From Bacteroidales bacterium (GTDB taxonomy: Bacteria; Bacteroidota; Bacteroidia; Bacteroidales; FEN-979), in contig JALNWG010000004.1 in assembly GCA_023231005.1 (NCBI GenBank), positions 62,001-126,000 on the forward strand: a stretch of 64,000 bases of DNA, written 5' to 3'. How positions within the stretch are numbered: position 1 is the first letter of the stretch; every line of letters starts with the position of its first letter. Below are positions 42,947-51,178 of the stretch, piece after piece. Under the pieces are notes generated by a model that searched no databases, had not been told where the DNA came from, and saw only the letters and a list, made by a program, of their open reading frames with translations. A program made the position numbers and the translations under genes.

Positions 42947-42987
42947 GGTTTAATCCACCTCATTCCCCCTGCCACAGCCGGAGACAT
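42947..42987. repeat. Second relic of T9SS-gene 3' sequence
   Basis: Bases 42947-42963 (GGTTTAATCCACCTCAT) are identical to 47083-47099, downstream of a T9SS paralog. Bases 42961-42987 match the sorting-domain stretch CATTCCCCTGCC...GGAGACAT with one inserted C and one C-to-A change. With 40891-40933 it brackets the AAA gene in the same orientation. Confidence 0.75.
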
Positions 42988-43015
42988 GGTACTTGTTTAT
43001 AGTATGCTGGCAAAA

Positions 43016-43753
43016 CTAATTTCCGATCTTCACAATCTTTTGGATCATTGAAATGTTCCCACTTGTTATGTTGAACAGATATATGCCATTCGGCATTCCG
43101 TTCATGCTAATCTCCGTCTCCGGTGATGTTAACTTCAATTCCTTTATTTTTACTCCTGTAGAATTAAAAATCGTCAGGATTTCAGCTCCGGCAAATTTAT
43201 TCGTTCGTTTTATTGTTAACCTTGATGTTGCAGGGTTAGGAAACACAGAAAAATTTTCTTTTACATCTTCCGAGATTGAAGAAATCAAAGAATGATCCAG
43301 AAATATATGGCAATATTGAGTACCCACGGAACTAACAATATACATGGAGTCTTGCAGGAAATTTGTCGGGTTGTTATCCTTACATAAAGTCCAGTAACAT
43401 ATTACGAAACTTATATTCTGACCAGGATAAATGTAATGAGGTGTAGAAACCGACATCGTATCTACCCACCAGCCCCACCCTCCAACACAAGGGGCACATC
43501 GACTTTGTATATTTAATAAATTGATTGGTTGATTTGTACTATTTGAGACTACAACCGTTTGCTTGATGGCACTACCTTGGGTGAAAAAAATGGAATCGGG
43601 TGAAATTGTCAAATCAGTTGAAACAGGATTTAATGAAATTGTCTGTGACCCCTCAAGAATCTGAATTGGAAGACTATGAGTCTTAATCTCTGTCTGACTG
43701 TACAATATACAGGGGAACAGACTTAGCAAAAGAATTCGGATTAACGGTTTCAT
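43016..43753 (-). CDS. T9SS cargo protein, Ig-like
   Basis: A 245-residue protein with a signal peptide (to LYSQ). A beta-rich N-domain (about 25-155, SPDSIFFTQGSAIKQTVVVSN) looks like an immunoglobulin-type fold with Cys pairs (CAPC; CYWTLC). The C-terminal sorting domain (about 168-245, FSVFPNPATSRLTIKR...IVKIGN) directs T9SS export and surface attachment or release. Function otherwise unknown. It is the last in the run of seven minus-strand T9SS genes and fragments. Confidence 0.82.
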   Translation of the reverse strand: MKPLIRILLLSLFPCILYSQTEIKTHSLPIQILEGSQTISLNPVSTDLTISPDSIFFTQGSAIKQTVVVSNSTNQPINLLNIQSRCAPCVGGWGWWVDTMSVSTPHYIYPGQNISFVICYWTLCKDNNPTNFLQDSMYIVSSVGTQYCHIFLDHSLISSISEDVKENFSVFPNPATSRLTIKRTNKFAGAEILTIFNSTGVKIKELKLTSPETEISMNGMPNGIYLFNITSGNISMIQKIVKIGN

Positions 43754-43784
43754 AATTATAAAATTTTAGGGTTAACTTGTACCT

Positions 43785-45347
43785 TTACAAAGGTTTTTTT
43801 CTTACCATAAGTTTTGTTCTGCCAAAAACCCGGTGTTGTGATTCTACAAGTACCATGTACAATCCCTCCGGAATTTGTATCACATCCAACTGAAAATCAT
43901 TGTGACCCTGCGTATCCTCAATGGTTTTAACCTCCCTCCCAAACATATCAAATAACCTGATTTTTACCGGTAATTCATGGCTATCGTTTATTAAGCTGAT
44001 TGTCGCGAGCTTATCTGCGGGATTCGGAAATATCTTCACCGCCTGAGTTCCAGGCATTTCAGTTTCCGGTTGCATCCCTACCCAGCAATAAGAAGGGTTT
44101 TCACAACCCAGACTGTCAACTTTCAGCACCCAACCATCATGTGAACCAGTGTCAGGGAGGTGAACATAAACAATTCCACCTGCGATAAATCCTTTGTCAT
44201 CTGTTTGAATTACATCAGACAACCAGTTCCAGGATGTTTCTCCGCCACAGATTACATATTGCCGGTACCACACACTATCGCCCTCCGAATCGGTTTTCAG
44301 CATCCAACCAGCATAATCATACGTCGTTGGAAATAGCCTGGTTGTATAACCACAGGCAATCAAACCTCCATCGCCGGTTTCACGAATATTCATTAATTCA
44401 TTGAACATTTCGCTTGACCCATATTTTTTATTCCATAAAATATTACCGCTGTTATCGACTTTGATTATATTTATCCTGCGGTAAGCATTACCCGAGGCAG
44501 ATGGACTTCCTCCCGGCATTGAATCGCAATAACTGGTCCCAACAATAATATTTCCATCCATTGAATTGCATATCATGGCTTTCTGATCTTGCAAGGGGCC
44601 GCCCAAATTTAACATCCACTGCTGGTTCCCGGCGCTGTCGGTTTTAACCAGAATCGGGTCGCCGGAATAATCCGGCGGAATTGGTACATCATACGCATAC
44701 CCCCCAATCGCATATCCCCCATCATTGGTGCATATCACACTATAGCCTTCAAGGAATTGACCCGAACTAAATAGTTTCATCCATATCTGATTTCCGTTAT
44801 TATCTATTTTCATCAACAAGATTTTCACTTTTCCGGTATAAGGTGATTGTGAACCTGTTATGATAATATATTTTAATGGATCCAGTTTCAATTGATTAAA
44901 ATAATAACCCGTATCGAATGGTTCGGTTTTTTCCCCAAGTTTCTTTGTTGATAATGTATCGAAATCATTATTTAAAAAATATAATACTGCCTGATCGTGT
45001 GGATCTGGTTGAGATGGAGTCCTTGAAGACCCTACAGCTAGAATACTATCCGAACTAAATCTGATAATTGAGCCAGAATTCCCAAGCTGATATTCAATTG
45101 TAGAATCGCAATATGTTTTGGAAAAAATCTTGTTTCCCTGAAAATCAATCTTATAAAATCCCAGGCATAATGGGCAATAGTATTGATAAAGTCCACTTAA
45201 AATATAGCCATCAGGAAGTTGAAAAATATTCGAAGCGCCATCCCACCAACCAGGCTGTCCATATTCAAAACGATGGTTAAAATAGGTTTGGGCTGAAACG
45301 CTGGCGCTTAGGAAGATTGAGGTGAAAAAAAATATATACTTGAGCAT
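43785..45347 (-). CDS. T9SS cargo protein with beta-propeller-like repeats
   Basis: A 520-residue protein with a signal peptide (to VSAQ). Repeated units of the type KIDNNGNQIWMKLF, KTDSAGNQQWMLNLGG, KVDNSGNILWNKKYG, KTDSEGDSVWYRQY and KVDSLGCENPS, each about 50-60 residues apart with DGGYAIGGY or DKGFIAGG between, mark a delta-60-like secreted propeller. The C-terminal sorting domain (about 440-520, VKIFPNPADKLATISL) is type A. Cell-surface binding role inferred, ligand unknown. Same general build as the two genes upstream. Confidence 0.85.
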   Translation of the reverse strand: MLKYIFFFTSIFLSASVSAQTYFNHRFEYGQPGWWDGASNIFQLPDGYILSGLYQYYCPLCLGFYKIDFQGNKIFSKTYCDSTIEYQLGNSGSIIRFSSDSILAVGSSRTPSQPDPHDQAVLYFLNNDFDTLSTKKLGEKTEPFDTGYYFNQLKLDPLKYIIITGSQSPYTGKVKILLMKIDNNGNQIWMKLFSSGQFLEGYSVICTNDGGYAIGGYAYDVPIPPDYSGDPILVKTDSAGNQQWMLNLGGPLQDQKAMICNSMDGNIIVGTSYCDSMPGGSPSASGNAYRRINIIKVDNSGNILWNKKYGSSEMFNELMNIRETGDGGLIACGYTTRLFPTTYDYAGWMLKTDSEGDSVWYRQYVICGGETSWNWLSDVIQTDDKGFIAGGIVYVHLPDTGSHDGWVLKVDSLGCENPSYCWVGMQPETEMPGTQAVKIFPNPADKLATISLINDSHELPVKIRLFDMFGREVKTIEDTQGHNDFQLDVIQIPEGLYMVLVESQHRVFGRTKLMVRKKPL

Positions 45348-45374
45348 CTATTACTGAATAAAGGATTCTTGCTA

Positions 45375-45383
45375 ACAAAGATA
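45375..45383 (-). promoter_or_regulatory. Bacteroidota -7 element for the 45.3-kb T9SS gene
   Basis: The minus strand reads TATCTTTGT, matching TAnnTTTG, 28 bases before the start codon. Confidence 0.5.
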
Positions 45384-45445
45384 ATGTAAGGTTCCGTTAA
45401 AAACAAGGCATCAATAAGTTTAAATATGATCGCTGTTAATCATCC

Positions 45446-47065
45446 TCACTCCACCATCACCTTGGCGCTTGCCACCGTGTGGGCGTTGTAGACCAATCGC
45501 ACTACATACATTCCCCTGCCCCAGCCGGAGACATCGAGTTCAAGCGATTTTTCAGCCTGCAGGACCTCTTTTGAATACATCTTGCGGCCAAACAGATCGT
45601 AAATTTCGAGTATGGCTGATTTCCATTGATGATATACGGTGGTAAGGTTAAATACCGGGCTATGGGTTTCGTTTTTGAGCTGCTGCGGAATTTCGATATG
45701 GAGCACATCCCTGGCCGGGTTGGGATAGATCTTAAGCTTTCCGGTTTCGGGATTCTGAAATGGTTCGTCAATGCCTACCACGATGCAATCGAGCGGAATG
45801 GTATCGGAAGTAATGGGATGCGGGCATAGACTATCATAAACAAACGGATGGGTGTACAGCGTGTCATACTCCAGGTTGGAGTTGAGTTTCCAAGCATAGG
45901 TACGCCATTGATTGGCATCATGTTGACCTTGAACCAGGAATAACTTGTTGTCATGATCTACAATGGCATCGGAGAAACAATATACTGACTGCATGATGTT
46001 AGCCGAATCGAGGATATTCCCGTTTCTATCAACTTTAAATACTGCAATCTGACCATCTGAAGTGGGATTCATACCCCAACCCCCATCGATTTCAATCGTG
46101 GAATCCTGAAACCAGTTAATATTGAAAAACACCGCCTGCCATGAATCGGGAACCAGATCATGATAAGAGATCTCATTGCCAATGGCATCGGTTTTCAGCA
46201 TGGTCGGCCGGTCGCCGGGAGGTGTTGTGGAATAATCAATATGTCTGCCACACGAATAGATTGTTTGATTGTTATCAATGATTGAACGATAAGACTCTCC
46301 ATGAAACGATTCTCCGTTTACATACCTCCATGGTAATTCCCACGCTGCATCCCCGGTACTGTCAACTTTAATAATCAAGGGTCGCAGATACTTTGGCTCC
46401 ACCGATCCTGAATCAGGGTAATAACAAAATCCATTTATCAAATACTTAAAATCAGCAGTTAGCATCATGTGTTCTCCAGCCGCACCAGAAAATAAGGTAT
46501 CACTGAGTGCATATTGCTGCCGCCATAAAAGATCCCCATTCTCATTCAACCTGAATAAAAAAACATGGTCATTGTCATCCAGGTATCCTGTCTTGTATAT
46601 GTGTGCAATATACCCTCCCGGAATTGGATATATGGATGTGGCATAATCAAAGTCATTTTTTGTAAATGTATATATCCGGCACCATTCATTTTCACCACAT
46701 GCATTTAATTTCATGATGAACGGATCACCCCAGGAATCATATTTATCTGTGCTTCCTGCTACTATGTATCCACCGTCAGTGGTTTGATTAATATCGAAAA
46801 CGCTTGTTCCTTCAAAATTCTGATACAGTGTTTTATGCCATAGTATTTCTCCATTGATTGAAGTCTTGTATATGAACCCATCCGATATGGTACCATCCCA
46901 GTGAAACAGTTGACCGCCGATTAGATACCCTTTGTCGTATGTTTCAATAACATTATATGGAAAATTTGGGAAATCTATAAAGTATGTTTTTGGCCATATC
47001 TGGCTGAAAACCTGATTACAAGAGATAAACAATACGATACACAATAAATTTTTCAATGTCTTCAT
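45446..47065 (-). CDS. T9SS cargo protein, propeller-like (paralog A)
   Basis: A 539-residue protein with a signal peptide (to VFSQ). Repeats such as DGGYIVAGSTDKYDSWGDPFIMKLNACGENEWCRIY and RLNENGDLLWRQQYALSD suggest a secreted beta-propeller. Its C-terminal sorting domain (about 450-539, LKIYPNPARDVLHIEI...SAKVMVE) is type A. It is a paralog of the gene at 47147-48766: the second half of the protein is almost identical, including long identical DNA stretches, while the first half has diverged. Confidence 0.87.
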   Translation of the reverse strand: MKTLKNLLCIVLFISCNQVFSQIWPKTYFIDFPNFPYNVIETYDKGYLIGGQLFHWDGTISDGFIYKTSINGEILWHKTLYQNFEGTSVFDINQTTDGGYIVAGSTDKYDSWGDPFIMKLNACGENEWCRIYTFTKNDFDYATSIYPIPGGYIAHIYKTGYLDDNDHVFLFRLNENGDLLWRQQYALSDTLFSGAAGEHMMLTADFKYLINGFCYYPDSGSVEPKYLRPLIIKVDSTGDAAWELPWRYVNGESFHGESYRSIIDNNQTIYSCGRHIDYSTTPPGDRPTMLKTDAIGNEISYHDLVPDSWQAVFFNINWFQDSTIEIDGGWGMNPTSDGQIAVFKVDRNGNILDSANIMQSVYCFSDAIVDHDNKLFLVQGQHDANQWRTYAWKLNSNLEYDTLYTHPFVYDSLCPHPITSDTIPLDCIVVGIDEPFQNPETGKLKIYPNPARDVLHIEIPQQLKNETHSPVFNLTTVYHQWKSAILEIYDLFGRKMYSKEVLQAEKSLELDVSGWGRGMYVVRLVYNAHTVASAKVMVE

Positions 47066-47109
47066 TCGTAAAATATAAATAAGGTTTAATCCACCTCATC
47101 CCCCAGCCC

Positions 47110-47130
47110 CCTGCCTGTCGGCAGGCAGGC
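47110..47130. repeat. REP-like CCTGCC hairpin
   Basis: CCTGCC-TGTC-GGCAGG followed by CAGGC forms a GC-rich hairpin in otherwise AT-rich intergenic DNA between the paralogs. GC-rich palindromes of this type recur between genes in many Bacteroidota. Confidence 0.7.
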
Positions 47131-47146
47131 TTCTCCTCAAGGTGCC

Positions 47147-48766
47147 TCACTCCACCATCACCTTGGCGCTTGCCACCGTGTGGGCGTTGTAAACCAATCG
47201 CACTACATACATTCCCCTGCCCCAGCCGGAGACATCGAGTTCAAGCGATTTTTCAGCCTGCAGGACCTCTTTTGAATACATCTTGCGGCCAAACAGATCG
47301 TAGATTTCGAGTATGGCTGATTTCCATTGATGATATACGGTGGTAAGGTTAAATACCGGGCCATGGGTTTCGTTTTTGAGTTGCTGCGGGATCTCGATAT
47401 GGAGCACATCCCTGGCCGGGTTGGGATAGATCTTAAGCTTTCCGGTTTCGGGATTCTGAAATGGTTCGTCAATGCCTACCACAATGCAATCGAGCGGAAT
47501 GGTATCGGAAGTGATGGGATGCGGGCATAGACTATCATAAACAAACGGATGGGTGTACAGCGTGTCGTATTCCAGGTCGGAGTTGAGTTTCCAAAGATTA
47601 GTGCGCCAATGATTGCCGTCATGAAGAGGTTGTGTCAACACTACTTTATTGTTATGGTCTACAATGGCATCGGAGAAACAATAAACCGATTGCATGATGT
47701 TTGCAGAATCCAGGATATTGCCGTTTCTATCAACTTTAAATACTGCAATCTGACCATCTGAAGTGGGATTCATACCCCAACCCCCATCGATTTCAATCGT
47801 GGAATCCTGGAACCAGTTAATGTTGAAAAACACCGCTTGCCAGGAGTTGGGCACCAGATCGTGATAGGAAATCTCATTACCAACGGAATCGGTAATGAGC
47901 ATGGTCGGCCGGTCGCCCGGAGGGGTGGCTAAGGATTCAATGTGACGACCACTGGTATATATATTTTGATGGTTATCGATAATGGAACGAAATGATTCTC
48001 CATGAAATATTTCCCCACTGATATAATCCCAGGCCTTTTCCCACACTACATTTCCTGAGCTGTCAACCTTGATGAGTAATGGTTTAAGGTACTTTGGGTT
48101 TACTGTTCCCGAATCGGGATAATAACAAAACCCGCTGATCAGGTATTTAAAATCGGAAGTTTCGCTCATGTCATAGCCTTCGGCGCCTGCCATCAGGCTG
48201 TCGGGGTTGCCGTATTGCTGCTGCCACACCAGATCACCATTGTTATCGAGACGATACAAATAAAGCTTGTCACTTGAAAACAATTCGTTGCCATAAAAAA
48301 CATAAGCAATATATCCTCCCGGAATTTGCCTGATCGATTGTGTAGCATCAAACCTGTTTTGTCCGATTGCATAAATCCGGCACCACTCCTTTTCCCCACA
48401 AGCATTCAGTTTCATGATGAATGGGTCACCCCAGGAATCAGTTATTTTTGTCGCACCGGAAATAATTATTCCATTATCATTTGTTTTGTTGATATCAAAA
48501 ATTCCAGTGCCATCATCATACTGTCCAAATGATTTATACCAGAGTAATTCACCGTTTATGTTCGTTTTCATTAATAATCCCCATATTGGAAATCCATCAG
48601 CTGTTATAAATTGACCACCAATTAAATAACCTTTATCAAAATCCTGAATTACTGATTTTGGAAATGTCCCGAAAGAAGGTAAATAGCATTTAGGCCAATT
48701 CTGACCTATTGCAATAGAAGTACCAAATAATATTAAAAATAAAATAGGAAAACAATAGATTCTCAT
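47147..48766 (-). CDS. T9SS cargo protein, propeller-like (paralog B)
   Basis: A 539-residue protein from the ATG at 48766, which places the signal peptide MRIYCFPILFLILFGTSIAIGQ at the N-terminus. An earlier in-frame ATG at 48805 lies in the upstream terminator hairpin. It has propeller-like repeats as in paralog A (GDPFIMKLNACGEKEWCRIYA, RLDNNGDLVWQQQYG) and a type A sorting domain at the C-terminus. From about residue 310 on it is nearly identical to paralog A, suggesting recent duplication or gene conversion. Confidence 0.87.
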   Translation of the reverse strand: MRIYCFPILFLILFGTSIAIGQNWPKCYLPSFGTFPKSVIQDFDKGYLIGGQFITADGFPIWGLLMKTNINGELLWYKSFGQYDDGTGIFDINKTNDNGIIISGATKITDSWGDPFIMKLNACGEKEWCRIYAIGQNRFDATQSIRQIPGGYIAYVFYGNELFSSDKLYLYRLDNNGDLVWQQQYGNPDSLMAGAEGYDMSETSDFKYLISGFCYYPDSGTVNPKYLKPLLIKVDSSGNVVWEKAWDYISGEIFHGESFRSIIDNHQNIYTSGRHIESLATPPGDRPTMLITDSVGNEISYHDLVPNSWQAVFFNINWFQDSTIEIDGGWGMNPTSDGQIAVFKVDRNGNILDSANIMQSVYCFSDAIVDHNNKVVLTQPLHDGNHWRTNLWKLNSDLEYDTLYTHPFVYDSLCPHPITSDTIPLDCIVVGIDEPFQNPETGKLKIYPNPARDVLHIEIPQQLKNETHGPVFNLTTVYHQWKSAILEIYDLFGRKMYSKEVLQAEKSLELDVSGWGRGMYVVRLVYNAHTVASAKVMVE

Positions 48767-48780
48767 CTTGAAAAATGTAA

Positions 48781-48818
48781 ATAAGGTTGATGGATGGTTG
48801 CCCATCCATCAACCTTAT
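48781..48818 (-). terminator. Terminator hairpin, 17-bp perfect stem
   Basis: ATAAGGTTGATGGATGG (48781-48797) pairs perfectly with 48802-48818 around a 4-nt loop. On the minus strand it is followed by TTTACATTTTT, eight bases after the stop of the 48827 fragment. Confidence 0.85.
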
Positions 48819-48826
48819 GTCAATCA

Positions 48827-49903
48827 TTATCTTACAACCGTTATTTTCGCACTGCTAATTTTGCTACCGTTTATGTATAGTTCAAGAAGATATAAACCTG
48901 AGTTCAGATTTGTGGCAGGAATAATGATCTGGTCTTTTTGATTAAAAAAGTCAAAGGACTGCAACACTTTCCCGTTTCCGTCATACAATTTAATGATTCC
49001 ATTCACGAAACTTTCAGGAAGATCAATCCTGACGACAAAATAATCGCGAGCCGGGTTTGGAAATACAGAAATCACTTGTGTTTTTCCGGACTCTTTGCCT
49101 CCTCTATACTTTGTCTTTTTGGCTTGTTTCAAGCCAGTATCAGGCAAAATGACCGGTTCCTGGTAACTGATCTTCCCTTTTGCCAACAAAATGTTTCTTG
49201 CGTAAACGCCGGGTAAATCATTGTTGACGGCCGTGATAGCTTGTAGGGAAGAAGCAGTTGTGCTGTCAACCCTGAACACGGAAGTGGTATCGGAATGAAT
49301 CGCCTCCGATAATTCATAAAAATCAAGGTAGGCATCATTTGTTGAAGATTGTGCTGCATTCAGGTTGAACGATGCCGGGATGGTATTAAGTACATCCTTT
49401 GCCTGCGTGAATTCACCCATCGCATGAAGCCACCCTGCCTTATCGTATTGTGTCGATATGGTAGCGTGGTAATTGAACAACCAGTTAAGGCTGTCTGCAT
49501 TGGCCGGCAAGAGAGAGTCGCCTTTATTCGGATTTACACGATTTTCAAGCATATTGATAATTTCATCCGATTTTGCTGCATGAGGATTGGCTACCAGCAC
49601 GTCCCTGATCATGGTATTGTCAAGAACATCTTCCTTACCTATCGAGGTTTTCATGACCGTATCGGATAGATAAGGCGATTCGGTTAAGAGTTCATCCCTG
49701 ACTTGCATGGCTTGCGGTGGTGTACTTGTTGCAACATCAAAGGTAAGCAATTCGGTTGATCCTCCGTCAACAAGAGATGTTAATGCATCAGCAATACTAT
49801 CTGATTGATTTGATGCTTCCACTAAATTATCAAGATCTCTCGATGAACCGCCTCCGCTTATTGTTGACGGGCAACTGGTTTCATAAAAAGGCTCATTTAC
49901 TAA
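48827..49903 (-). pseudogene. Headless T9SS cargo gene (5'-truncated)
   Basis: The frame is open from 49903 to the stop at 48827 (358 codons) but has no signal peptide and no ATG near its start; a GTG at 49822 would give 331 residues. The N-terminal part (CPSTISGGGSS, DNLVEASNQSDSIADALTSL) and the helical region with GEFTQAKDVLNTIP resemble the tail region of large parallel-beta-helix T9SS proteins. The C-terminal sorting domain (VFPNPARDYFVVRIDLPESF...KITVVR) is intact. The 3' end of the next gene overlaps its left-over 5' end by 11 bases, so the front was probably lost when that gene arrived or by deletion. It cannot be exported by Sec as it stands. Confidence 0.7.
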
Positions 49904-51116
49904 TTACAATCTTCCCGTTTTGTCTATGCTGATTGTATAAAATATCATAATAATAGATACCCGGGGCCAGATTCCTGACATCCATTGTAATTTCCGGTTG
50001 CCCCTTTGGTAAAATCCCCTCTGTTACCGATTTGCCAAGGAGATTATATATTCTGATATAAGTGTTTCCTACAGGTTGCGGTCCGCCGCACCGAAAGGTA
50101 ATCCGTTCGTTGGCGGGATTTGGAAAAACCTTTATTTCAGGCAGTACTTCCTTTCGGGCAATGCCAGTATAAAGGCTGTCGAGATCATGAAAATAAGTGG
50201 TAAAGGTCATACCGTAATCGCGACTGAAGTAAATCCACAGACAGGAATGAAGGCATGGAGGCGTTCCACAAATCTCACGTCTTACATAATAAAACGTCCC
50301 CGGGGTACGTCCGGCTGTATACAGCACCTCATCGGTAGTCTGGAACATGTAACCCTGAAAGGTCACGGTTTGGCCATAATTGAATGTATGAAATAACATA
50401 ATTGAATCATACCGTTTCCAAATTACAAAATAGAGTTCCCCTGGTAATGTCCCCCTATGAATATCACAATCGTTAAACACGTTCATCTGAATGGGTATCA
50501 CGGGTAAAGTAACATTACTCAGGGTAAATGATTGCCCGTAATCATTACTGTAGGCGAGTTTTATCGGATTATCGCCCATCCCTTTTGTCCAAAATAATTC
50601 TCCAGGAAGAGTACCAACTTCCTGCAATCGTAATGAGTCATGGGCGGATTGCCAGGTAAAATTGCTTCCAAAATTAGTACCACGGTATAGACCCCATCCG
50701 GAAATATATAATTCGCCTGCCATGCTGCCGGCTGTTTCGAAATAAATATCATTAAAATATTTTTTTTCAAAGGACACTCCATAGTCAAAACTGACGCCAA
50801 ATGTATCTTGACCAATAAACGGTATTTGAAACAAGGCTCCAGCGGTGGAATCTCCGAAAATCGTACCGGATTCCACAAGAAAATTAGTTTTACGCTGCAC
50901 CGATAAGGTTTGTCCGTTATCGGTTGAATGAAAAATCCCGTTCCAGGTGATGTAGTTCTGATCGGCGTACCACTGGCAGCTCAAGTAAATTTCAGCCGTG
51001 TCAGCTCCTCTTGTGAGGTGTCTTGTAGAGTAGTATGACTGAGAATAAATATGCTGACCCAGAAACAACATTGTTACAATAAAAAATATTGGGTGATTCA
51101 AGGAAATCATCTTCAT
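49893..51116 (-). CDS. T9SS cargo protein, sialidase/BNR-repeat-like
   Basis: A 407-residue protein with a signal peptide (to HIYSQ; an in-frame Met at residue 3 is an alternative start). Repeats with the Asp-box-like patterns FHSTDNGQTLSVQRK, VSFDYGVSFEKKYF, AYSNDYGQSFTLSNV, HTFNYGQTVTFQG and YFSRDYGMTFTTYF point to a BNR/sortilin-type beta-propeller. The C-terminal sorting domain (about 325-407, IKVFPNPANERITFRC...KIVISK) is type A. No catalytic Arg triad of a true sialidase is evident. It likely binds surfaces or glycans; inference only. Confidence 0.85.
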   Translation of the reverse strand: MKMISLNHPIFFIVTMLFLGQHIYSQSYYSTRHLTRGADTAEIYLSCQWYADQNYITWNGIFHSTDNGQTLSVQRKTNFLVESGTIFGDSTAGALFQIPFIGQDTFGVSFDYGVSFEKKYFNDIYFETAGSMAGELYISGWGLYRGTNFGSNFTWQSAHDSLRLQEVGTLPGELFWTKGMGDNPIKLAYSNDYGQSFTLSNVTLPVIPIQMNVFNDCDIHRGTLPGELYFVIWKRYDSIMLFHTFNYGQTVTFQGYMFQTTDEVLYTAGRTPGTFYYVRREICGTPPCLHSCLWIYFSRDYGMTFTTYFHDLDSLYTGIARKEVLPEIKVFPNPANERITFRCGGPQPVGNTYIRIYNLLGKSVTEGILPKGQPEITMDVRNLAPGIYYYDILYNQHRQNGKIVISK

Positions 51117-51134
51117 GGTATAAAAAATTTGAAA

Positions 51135-51168
51135 AATCCGGAGGTATTTATTAAAGTACCTCCGGATT
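51135..51168 (-). terminator. Rho-independent terminator after the C25 protease gene
   Basis: AATCCGGAGGTA (51135-51146) pairs perfectly with 51157-51168, 10-nt loop. On the minus strand it starts 11 bases after the stop codon and runs into TTTTTCAAATTTTTT. Confidence 0.88.
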
Positions 51169-51178
51169 AAAAATATTG

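Noticed and set aside
43790..43812. Terminator-like ACCTT/AAGGT plus T-tract on the plus strand
   Set aside because: No plus-strand gene ends there; the T-tract belongs to the coding end of the minus-strand T9SS gene and the stem is only 5 bp.
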